A stretch of DNA of 27,211 nucleotides from DASYXW01 sp035934405 (GTDB lineage Bacteria; Acidobacteriota; Terriglobia; UBA7540), in NCBI GenBank assembly GCA_035934405.1, contig DASYXW010000046.1, forward strand, positions 1-27,211. The letters are read 5' to 3'. Below, in pieces: positions 21,493-27,211 of the stretch. The number at the start of each line of letters is the position of its first letter. Positions within the stretch are counted from its first letter, which is position 1. The notes beneath the pieces are model-generated. The model searched no databases. It was given only the letters and a program-made list of their open reading frames with translations, and was not told the DNA's origin. The translations under genes and the position numbers were made by a program.

Positions 21493-22554
21493 CTACCGTC
21501 CGAAAACCAGCAACGTGAATGAACCCGGCACGATCGGTGGAAAGTGGCGCTCGCCGGGCTTGGCGGGCGGCATCGGTCCGAACTCCGCCGTCACTAAAAA
21601 GACCTTATGCGTTTCCGGGTCGAGCTCCATCGTCCGGGCGCCGCGCTGGGTCTGGACGTTGTCCACCACGGTGTATTTGTCGGGGGAGTCCTCGTGAACC
21701 ACGGTCAGAGTGCCGTCGCCGTTAGAACTGAAGGCAAACTGGGTGCCGGGGTCAAAGCGGTTGGCGTCCACGCCCTTGCCGATGGGCACGGTCGCGACCA
21801 CCTTACCGGTGTCGGCGTTCATGATGGCCATCATCTGGTTGTGGCAGCCGATGAAAAGGCGGCGATGCGCGGCGTCGATGGCCATGCCGGAAGGACTCTC
21901 GCCCGGCGCCAGCGGCCAGCGGTTAAGGATCTTGAGGCTCTTCGAGTCAATTTGCAGCACGATGCTTTTGTCCTCAAGGTTGTTGTACACATGACCCTCG
22001 CCGTCGGCGGCGGCAAACTCGGGACGGCCTCCCAGGTCGAAGGTTCCGACCACGGCGCCGGTCGCGGCGTCGATAGCGGTGGAGCTGTTCCCCTCGCCGT
22101 TGAAGGTGAAGACGCGCTTGGAGGCCGGGTCATAAATGATCCCGTCCGGACCCTCGCCGGTCTTCGCCGTGCCGATCGTCTTCAAGGTTTTCAGGTCGAA
22201 GATGGTCACCTGATTGGCGCGGCCGTCGCTGATGTAGCCGCGGCCGGCGTCAGGCGCGATGGCGATGCCGTGGACTCCCGGCGTGTCGGGAATATCGCCT
22301 ACCACGGCGTAGGTGCCGGCGTTGAGCACCATGACGTGCGTGCCGTGCGAAACGAAAAGGTGGCGGTTGGCAGGGTCAATGCCAAGGTAGTCCCAGAAGC
22401 CTTCCCCGCCCAGCACCACCTTCTTGATCAGGTGATAGCTCTCCGCGGGCGGAGGCGGAGTGGCAGCGAAAGCCGCGCGAGGAGCCCTGGTGGCGAGAGC
22501 CGCCAGAATCACAAACAATGAGACAAGCAATCGGCGCAAAGAGTAGATCTTCAT
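21493..22554 (-). CDS. Secreted YncE-family beta-propeller protein
   Basis: ATG 22554 has AGGAGG 5 nt upstream; a TTG one codon earlier is less likely. The 353-residue protein has a signal peptide (about 1-31, ending AAFAA). It continues with repeated propeller blades: YLGIDPANRHLFVSHG, VHGIAIAPDAGRGYISDG, GIIYDPASKRVFTFNGEG, GMAIDAAHRRLFIGCHN and MELDPETHKVFLVTAEFG. YncE-like propellers are periplasmic or extracellular and mostly of unknown function, often involved in binding. No catalytic residues are evident. Its closeness to the TonB receptor and lipoprotein suggests a shared envelope context, but it is transcribed from its own promoter on the other strand. Confidence 0.88.
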   Translation of the reverse strand: MKIYSLRRLLVSLFVILAALATRAPRAAFAATPPPPAESYHLIKKVVLGGEGFWDYLGIDPANRHLFVSHGTHVMVLNAGTYAVVGDIPDTPGVHGIAIAPDAGRGYISDGRANQVTIFDLKTLKTIGTAKTGEGPDGIIYDPASKRVFTFNGEGNSSTAIDAATGAVVGTFDLGGRPEFAAADGEGHVYNNLEDKSIVLQIDSKSLKILNRWPLAPGESPSGMAIDAAHRRLFIGCHNQMMAIMNADTGKVVATVPIGKGVDANRFDPGTQFAFSSNGDGTLTVVHEDSPDKYTVVDNVQTQRGARTMELDPETHKVFLVTAEFGPMPPAKPGERHFPPIVPGSFTLLVFGR

Positions 22555-22692
22555 CAATTCCTCCTTTTGGACGGGCCGGACCTAACGGGCCTCGTGGGGC
22601 GAGCAAGTCTGAAGCGGGCGGCCATCAAGCACGCCACCCTATCATAACTTAACGACGCTCGAAGGGATTTGGTTACGGAAGAGCGGCAGATC

Positions 22693-22819
22693 GTAGACGG
22701 CATACGGAATACGGGCAAGAGACCCGATTAGTGCCTGCAGCCGGAAAGCTAACCTCCGCAGATGCCGTATGCCGTCTCTGTCTACCGTATGCCGTTGTCT
22801 ACGGTCTACCGTCTACCGC
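22693..22819. repeat. Facing repeats of the CCGTCTACCGTATGCC word (second copy)
   Basis: The left arm GTAGACGGCATACGGAATAC (from 22693, to about 22714) faces a right arm of copies of TCTACCGTATGCCGT (22762-22819). About 47 nt of unique sequence lies between. It is the same family as 15004-15127, 7.6 kb away, but here in a gap between divergent genes. Confidence 0.75.
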
Positions 22820-23020
22820 TTTACCCGTCCCCCCATTTGGGATGCCATACATACCAGTTCGTGCAAAACGGGCTGGCCGCAATGGGCGAGAACAAGCGGT
22901 GAGTGACCGCGCATCATATTGATAGTACAGCCCTTAACACACATGCCAGGCAAACCTGGGGTTTGGCAATAGCGGTGCTGCTGGATAAGGCGTAGTTTAA
23001 TCTCGAGGAGGTTCGAACCT
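22820..23020. other. Leader region of the Lys/Met-rich protein gene
   Basis: No gene is visible. A short hairpin CAAACC-TGG-GGTTTG (about 22953-22967) and a GGAGG ribosome site (23007-23011, 9 nt before ATG 23021) are present. No clear promoter was found, only a weak TTGATA near 22919. Confidence 0.4.
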
Positions 23021-23245
23021 ATGAAGAAGTTGCTTGCAGTAGTTTTCACGTTGGCGTTGGCTCTGTCGATCGCGGCTCCAGTGTTCGCGCAGGATTCGTC
23101 TGCGCCGGCCCAGACTGACAGCAGCATGAAGAAAGAAAAGAAGATGAAGAAGCATCACATGATGAAGAAAGCGAAGAAAGAGAAGAAAATGAAGAAGGAC
23201 AAGATGGCGAAGCCGGCCGACACCACCACGCCGCCCCAGCAGTAA
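23021..23245 (+). CDS. Small secreted Lys/Met-rich protein
   Basis: This 74-residue protein begins with a signal peptide (MKKLLAVVFTLALALSIAAP then VFAQ). The mature region includes a 29-residue stretch with 16 lysines, 6 methionines and 2 histidines, built on KKEKKMKK and KKDKM units, followed by a Pro/Thr tail. It resembles the pentapeptide MXKDX repeat proteins described in other bacteria, which have no known role; Met and His suggest copper or silver binding, and the charge suggests binding to nucleic acid or acidic polymers. A perfect intrinsic terminator follows, so it is a single-gene unit. The signal peptide resembles that of the next gene. Confidence 0.75.
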   Translation: MKKLLAVVFTLALALSIAAPVFAQDSSAPAQTDSSMKKEKKMKKHHMMKKAKKEKKMKKDKMAKPADTTTPPQQ

Positions 23246-23303
23246 CCTTCTTCACGTTCGGGCCTGTGGCTTCGAGTTTCAGGCCAGCTTCGGAGAGTAT
23301 CTG

Positions 23304-23337
23304 ACGCCCCGGGGGAGCTTCCCCGGGGCGTTTTTTT
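23304..23337 (+). terminator. Intrinsic terminator
   Basis: ACGCCCCGGGG (23304-23314) and CCCCGGGGCGT (23321-23331) form an 11-bp perfect stem with a GAGCTT loop, followed by a run of seven T (23331-23337). It ends the Lys/Met-rich protein transcript. Confidence 0.92.
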
Positions 23338-23384
23338 CAGACGCTGATGTAATTCGTGATTCTGACAACTAAGGAGAAGAAGCC

Positions 23385-23636
23385 ATGAAGAAATTGCTTG
23401 CATTGCTCAGCGGTTCAGTTTTTGCCCTGTCCCTCGCTTTGCCGGTCTTTGCACAACGCCCCGCTCCACCGCAGGAGTCGCCCAGGGTTGCAAGACACGA
23501 GCGGCGGGAAGCTCGCAAGGATCGAAGGCAGGAGCGCCGGCGTGATCGGCGTCAGCGGAAAGAAGCGCGGAAGGACCGGCGTCAGGCACGCCGGGACGCG
23601 CGGAAGGACCAGACTCCTCCCACGCCCCAGCCGTAA
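23385..23636 (+). CDS. Small secreted Arg-rich protein
   Basis: The 83-residue product has a signal peptide (MKKLLALLSGSVFALSLALP then VFAQ). The mature part is dominated by Arg, Lys, Glu and Asp: two copies of EARKDRRQ, with RRQERRRDRRQ between them, then a Pro/Gln tail. The charged part is predicted to be one long helix. AAGGAG lies 8 nt before the ATG. Its start is close to that of the upstream Lys/Met-rich protein (MKKLLA...VFAQ), suggesting a related export route or common origin with diverged mature parts. It has its own terminator. No family is recognised with confidence. Confidence 0.75.
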   Translation: MKKLLALLSGSVFALSLALPVFAQRPAPPQESPRVARHERREARKDRRQERRRDRRQRKEARKDRRQARRDARKDQTPPTPQP

Positions 23637-23660
23637 GCTTCTGTCTTGCGATTGCACTTT

Positions 23661-23677
23661 CGAGACCTCGGGTCTCG
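23661..23677. other. Short perfect hairpin downstream of the Arg-rich protein gene
   Basis: CGAGACC, a TCG loop and GGTCTCG form a 7-bp perfect hairpin between the stop codon and the terminator at 23687. It may stabilise the mRNA end. Confidence 0.5.
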
Positions 23678-23686
23678 TCTGAATAA

Positions 23687-23724
23687 CCTCCGGAGCTTGA
23701 TTGCCTCCGGGGGCTTTTCGTTTT
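23687..23724 (+). terminator. Intrinsic terminator
   Basis: CCTCCGGAG (23687-23695) pairs with CTCCGGGGG (23705-23713) with one G-T pair and a 9-nt loop, followed by CTTTTCGTTTTC. It ends the Arg-rich protein transcript. Confidence 0.75.
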
Positions 23725-23803
23725 CGGTCAGCCAGTTTGCCGGTCACCTGAGGTAGAATCAGCGGTCGCTCTTGGCGCCGCGGAATCTATCGGAGGTGAT
23801 GCG

Positions 23804-24961
23804 ATGGTAAGAAAGTTTCTTCTGCTCGGTTTCTGCCTGATCCTGTTTTGTTCGCCGCTCCATGCCCAACAGCCGCAGGACTCGACCGTTCAACTCATGG
23901 AACAATTCACGAACGCCTTTGGCCCTCCCGGCTTTGAAGACGACGTGCGGCAACTCTTCGAGCGGGAGATGCGCACCCGCGGCGCCGAGGTCTCCACCGA
24001 CGGCTTGGGTTCGGTCATCGCCCGCGTCGCCGGTTCGGCCGACCGTCCCAGAATCATGGTGGACGCCCACCTCGACGAGCTCGGTCTGATGGTCCGCTAC
24101 ATCACTCCCGATGGTTTCGTCAAAGTTCAGACCCTCGGCTGGTGGTTGGTGCCGTCACTGTTCAACCAGCACTGGACTATCAAGACCGAAAAAGGACTCG
24201 TTCCAGCCGTCAGCGGCTTCCTCGATGCCCACATTGCGAGCGCCGATGATGCCAAGGCATTCGCCGCCGAGTTGAAGAACGTGTCTCTGGATGTGGGCGC
24301 GCGGTCAAGGGAAGACGCCGAGGCGATGGGCATCCGGCCGGGCGATCCCATCGTGCCCTCCACCGCGTTTACGACTTTGGCCAATAATCGCTATGCTGCC
24401 AAGGCTTGGGACGACCGTATCGGACTGATGATCCTGGTCGAGGCTCTGAACCGCTTGAAGAAAGAGGGCGCGACCACTCCCAACGCGCTCTACCTCACCG
24501 GCACCGTCCAGGAAGAGATCGGTCTGAGGGGCGCGACCACCACGGCCAACACGATCAAACCCGATCTCGGCATCGCGCTCGAAGTGGGCATTGCGGCCGA
24601 TTACCCCGGCTCGACGCCCGACCAGGCCGAGGAGCGCCTGGGCCTGGGTCCGGCCGTCTTCGCCTACGACAATTCCGTGCTACCGAACGTGAAGCTGCGG
24701 GAGTTCTTTCGCCTCGTGGCACGGGAGAAGAACATCCCGCTGCAAACCGATCTCGTGGTCGGGTACGGCGAGGATGCCGCGGTGATGCAGCGATACGGCA
24801 CGGGCACGCCGGTTATCAACTTTGTTGTGCCCACTCGTTACACGCATACCGCGACGGGCGTCATCGACCGGCGCGATTTCGACCAGGCGGTGGACCTGTT
24901 GGTGGAAGTCCTCAAGCGGCTCGATGCGAAGACCGTCGCCGAGATTGCGCACTTCGATTAG
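23804..24961 (+). CDS. Secreted M42-family metallo-aminopeptidase
   Basis: The start ATG follows GGAGGTGAT. The 385-residue protein has a signal peptide (MVRKFLLLGFCLILFCSPLH then AQ), unusual because most M42 (TET/glutamyl aminopeptidase) enzymes are cytoplasmic. Metal and catalytic positions are H89 (DAHLDELG), D203 (AWDDRIG), E237/E238 (VQEEIGLRGA) and H348 (PTRYTHT). The fifth ligand position, normally aspartate, is glutamate (E260, ALEVGIAADYPG). GEDAAVMQ and the PTRYTHTATGVID segment are also typical. It removes N-terminal residues from peptides as a large oligomer; here probably in the periplasm. Possibly co-transcribed with the phosphoesterase downstream, 75 nt away. Confidence 0.9.
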   Translation: MVRKFLLLGFCLILFCSPLHAQQPQDSTVQLMEQFTNAFGPPGFEDDVRQLFEREMRTRGAEVSTDGLGSVIARVAGSADRPRIMVDAHLDELGLMVRYITPDGFVKVQTLGWWLVPSLFNQHWTIKTEKGLVPAVSGFLDAHIASADDAKAFAAELKNVSLDVGARSREDAEAMGIRPGDPIVPSTAFTTLANNRYAAKAWDDRIGLMILVEALNRLKKEGATTPNALYLTGTVQEEIGLRGATTTANTIKPDLGIALEVGIAADYPGSTPDQAEERLGLGPAVFAYDNSVLPNVKLREFFRLVAREKNIPLQTDLVVGYGEDAAVMQRYGTGTPVINFVVPTRYTHTATGVIDRRDFDQAVDLLVEVLKRLDAKTVAEIAHFD

Positions 24962-25036
24962 CGAGTAGCGCCGGATACACCGGGGCGGCCGGTCCGTGCG
25001 GACTGCCAAGAGGCCGCGGACGCGATGGAGGTGGAC

Positions 25037-26977
25037 ATGCGACCGACTCATTATTTCAAAGTAGCCGCTGGAGCCATCGCGCTGCTGGCCCTGCAGCCGA
25101 TGGGAAGTTTCTCCGCGCCGGCAGCCCGCGCCAAACATCGAGAAGCCGTGATGGAGCGCGCACTTCCTCCCCTCGAGGAGCCTCCGATGGCGCCGGAAGA
25201 CATTCTCAAGCAGGTTCGGCAAAAAATTAAATACGTCTTTGTGATCTACCAGGAAAATCGATCTTTTGACTCGTACTTTGGCACCTTTCCGGGCGCTGAG
25301 GGAATCTATAGCCACCGCAGCTCCCCAGGCTTTACCCAGTTTCTGACGGACACGCGGGGCCACAAGATGAAGATTCAACCCTTCCGCATTGGTCCCAAGC
25401 AATTCGCCGCCGACACCGACGACGTGGATCATTCCCATGCCGGCATCATCGCCAAGATGGACATTCAGAGTGGCCAGGCGCGAATGGATCGTTTCGCCCA
25501 GGCCCAGGAAGATATACAAACCGAGAAGGAGAAAGGCGGCAAGACGCCCTCGCTCAAGGCCATGCAGTTTGGGGAGCTGACGATGGCATACGAAGACTGC
25601 GACACGGTGCCTTTGCTTTGGGCTTACGCCCATAAGTTCGTGCTGTTCGACCACATCTTTCAGTTGATGGCTGGACCCTCCACGCCCGGGAATCTCTCCA
25701 TTATCGGCGCGCAAACCGGCGTCACTCAGTGGGCGCTGCATCCGGACCAGGCTTACAAGGGCAACGCGGACACTGCGCCGGGAGTGCCGGTGTTGAATGA
25801 CAACGACCCGTTCTGGGGATCACAACTTGACACCACGCCGGCGGACAAAAGGATGCCGGTCAAGTCGAGCCAAGGCCACAGTTCAGCGGCCCTCAATCTC
25901 ACGTACGCCACGCTGCCGCTGACCCTCCTGGGAGGAAGCCTGGGACAGGTGGCGCAATCGGACTGGGATCCTGCCGGCGACCTAAAGGATGTGAAGGACG
26001 ATGTGAGCTTTATTTCCCGCCTGAACTCTCCCGTCGTGACTTTTGGCTGGTATGAAGAAGGCTATGACAAGGAATCTACCGACGCCGACGATGCCGTGGA
26101 TGCGGACGGGACTCATGCTTCCTACGTCACGCATCACAATGGCCCGCAATACTTCGGCTACATCTCGAACAATCCGAAAATGCGTAGCCAACTCCACGGG
26201 CTTGACGATTTCCTCGCCGCCATAAAGACGAACACCCTGACCGCGAGCGGCGGCGTTTTCTATCTCAAGGGCGGCTACCGGAATCAGTTGAAGCTGGTTT
26301 CCACCGATCCAGACCCCAAGGTGCGGATGCGTTTCGTCGGCGATGACGATCATCCTGGGTATTCGGACTCTCAAATCAGCGAGGCGATGGTCGCCGAGGC
26401 GATCAACCAAATTGCCGTCAGCCGTTACTGGCCTGAGAGCGCCATCATCATCACCTGGGACGACTCCGAAGGCGACTACGACCACGTTCCTCCTCCCCTT
26501 CGAGTCAAGGGGCCGGACGGCTCCTTCATCAGCGACGGGCCGCGTGTCCCCCTGATCTTTATCTCGCCGTACGCCCGCACGCGCTACGTCGCTCATGCCG
26601 TGGGGAATCATGCGTCCGTGGTCAAGTTCATTGATGCCGTGTTTAGTCTTCCGCCGCTTGCGCTCCTGCCGGATGAGTATCTCGGCCGCAAGCTGGGTGA
26701 GCGGGAATTTGGGCAGTCGGGCCTCGGCCCCCAGGACGCCTTGACGCCGGACGTGACAGATCTCCTGGGCGCCTTCAGTCCTTCGCGGCTGATGGGAAAC
26801 TCATCTCCCCTGCCGCCGTCCTATGCCATGGTCCCTGAAAGGCTGATCCGCCGGCTGCCACAAGCGACCGGATATGGCTGCAAGGGTGTCGGCATTATCC
26901 CCATCGCTCCGCCGGCGGGAATCAAGAACAAGCCTCCCCTGGGTTTCAATCCGAGGCCGAACGAATCCAGCAAGTGA
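25037..26977 (+). CDS. Secreted phosphoesterase (phospholipase C / acid phosphatase AcpA superfamily)
   Basis: GGAGG lies 5 nt before ATG 25037, which is preferred to the ATG at 25025. The 646-residue protein has an N-terminal signal segment (about 1-30). YVFVIYQENRSFDSYFGTFPG (66-86) carries the Glu-Asn metal pair of the superfamily. MAGPSTPGNLS is in the place of the nucleophile segment, and ITWDDSEGDYDHVPPP holds the C-terminal metal-binding Asp-Asp. GPRVPLIFISPYAR and NHASVVKFID are also conserved. The family hydrolyses phosphate esters such as phosphatidylcholine or phosphomonoesters; the long acidic insert (DADDAVDADG) is of unknown role. The exact substrate is not clear. An IS110-type element starts soon after its stop. 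Confidence 0.88.
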   Translation: MRPTHYFKVAAGAIALLALQPMGSFSAPAARAKHREAVMERALPPLEEPPMAPEDILKQVRQKIKYVFVIYQENRSFDSYFGTFPGAEGIYSHRSSPGFTQFLTDTRGHKMKIQPFRIGPKQFAADTDDVDHSHAGIIAKMDIQSGQARMDRFAQAQEDIQTEKEKGGKTPSLKAMQFGELTMAYEDCDTVPLLWAYAHKFVLFDHIFQLMAGPSTPGNLSIIGAQTGVTQWALHPDQAYKGNADTAPGVPVLNDNDPFWGSQLDTTPADKRMPVKSSQGHSSAALNLTYATLPLTLLGGSLGQVAQSDWDPAGDLKDVKDDVSFISRLNSPVVTFGWYEEGYDKESTDADDAVDADGTHASYVTHHNGPQYFGYISNNPKMRSQLHGLDDFLAAIKTNTLTASGGVFYLKGGYRNQLKLVSTDPDPKVRMRFVGDDDHPGYSDSQISEAMVAEAINQIAVSRYWPESAIIITWDDSEGDYDHVPPPLRVKGPDGSFISDGPRVPLIFISPYARTRYVAHAVGNHASVVKFIDAVFSLPPLALLPDEYLGRKLGEREFGQSGLGPQDALTPDVTDLLGAFSPSRLMGNSSPLPPSYAMVPERLIRRLPQATGYGCKGVGIIPIAPPAGIKNKPPLGFNPRPNESSK

Positions 26978-27165
26978 GACGGCGCCGAGCTTAAGGTAGC
27001 GTAGAGCCTCGGTTCTCAGAGATTCTGCGGCTTGCGAACGCTTCCCGACGAAAAGCCGCAGACTTCGAACAGCGCGAAGTCTGATGCTATGAAGGGGGCG
27101 GCTGGATTCGAGTAGGATTGGGTTGTTGGAAAACTCAATCTGAATCGAAAGGAGCACCCCCTGAA
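26978..27165 (+). ncRNA. Non-coding left end of an IS110-family element, candidate bridge RNA
   Basis: This 188-nt stretch leads into the transposase and holds two strong hairpins. TCTGCGGCTT (27024-27033) pairs with AAGCCGCAGA (27053-27062). CAGACTTCG (27059-27067) pairs with CGAAGTCTG (27075-27083). The two share 27059-27062, so they are alternative or stacked. IS110-type elements encode a structured guide RNA in the end next to the transposase start, as shown for IS621. Exact element and RNA boundaries cannot be set here. Confidence 0.4.
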
Positions 27166-27211
27166 ATGTTATACCTCGGAGTGGATGTTCATAAGAAGAA
27201 TTGTTGGGTGA
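27166..27211 (+). CDS. IS110-family transposase, N-terminal fragment
   Basis: The last 46 nt encode MLYLGVDVHKKNCWV, cut by the window edge. GVDVHK at the start is the hallmark of the RuvC-like DEDD domain of IS110-family recombinases; the aspartate of this motif is the first catalytic residue. AAGGAG stands at 27149-27154, 11 nt before the ATG. These enzymes move the element through a circular intermediate without terminal inverted repeats. The subgroup (IS110 or IS1111) cannot be told from this piece, and intactness of the rest is unknown. Confidence 0.8.
   Translation, partial: MLYLGVDVHKKNCWV

Noticed and set aside
21164..21697. 177-codon plus-strand frame downstream of the strong promoter
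   Set aside because: It runs into the antisense of the YncE-like gene, has no ribosome site and a low-complexity Arg/Gly-rich composition; the stretch before it is better treated as non-coding.

Overview
This is a GC-rich bacterial window of 27.2 kb. It most likely comes from an Acidobacteriota-type soil bacterium. The grounds are a TonB-dependent receptor with an N-terminal carboxypeptidase-regulatory-like domain, a secreted YncE-type propeller protein, a YXWGXW-type lipoprotein, an Uma2 family protein, and many word-like intergenic repeats. The phylum is an inference; there is no rRNA or marker gene here to settle it.

Layout. (1) 1-1471: the N-terminus of an amino-acid permease (minus strand, cut by the window edge), a divergent MobA/MocA-like nucleotidyltransferase (minus), and an AbrB/MazE-type antitoxin with a RelE/ParE-type toxin (plus) behind a promoter with operator-like half-sites. 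(2) 1472-12161: a one-direction run starting with a structured leader and a three-subunit molybdenum hydroxylase (FAD, 2Fe-2S and Mo subunits, with a CoxG-like protein). It continues with a ketopantoate-reductase-like protein, an M24 peptidase, an Uma2 protein, an M20 amidohydrolase/peptidase, a second M24 protein that has lost its metal ligands, and a bicupin. (3) 12373-15810: coenzyme F420 genes cofD, cofC, cofE and npdG. (4) 15900-17553: moaA (molybdenum cofactor) and a DUF2203 protein. (5) 17560-22554: a decayed gene remnant, the TonB receptor, a small YXWGXW lipoprotein and a YncE propeller, with a promoter-led non-coding stretch between the last two. (6) 23021-26977: two tiny, highly basic secreted proteins each followed by a hairpin terminator, a secreted M42 aminopeptidase and a secreted phosphoesterase. 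(7) 26978-27211: the left end of an IS110-family element, with a folded non-coding leader and the first 15 codons of its transposase.

How it fits together. The hydroxylase needs molybdopterin cofactor. moaA makes the first pterin intermediate, and the MobA/MocA-like protein resembles the enzymes that add the nucleotide. The genes between the hydroxylase and the F420 block (reductase, M20, two M24, bicupin) look like a catabolic set for a small nitrogen-containing compound, but the substrate cannot be read from the sequence. F420 and NpdG would supply a low-potential hydride carrier, although no F420-dependent oxidoreductase and no FO synthase lie in this window.

Most gaps between genes in the long plus-strand run are filled from stop codon to start codon by facing arrays of short repeated words. 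Several genes start inside or right against these repeats, without a Shine-Dalgarno sequence.
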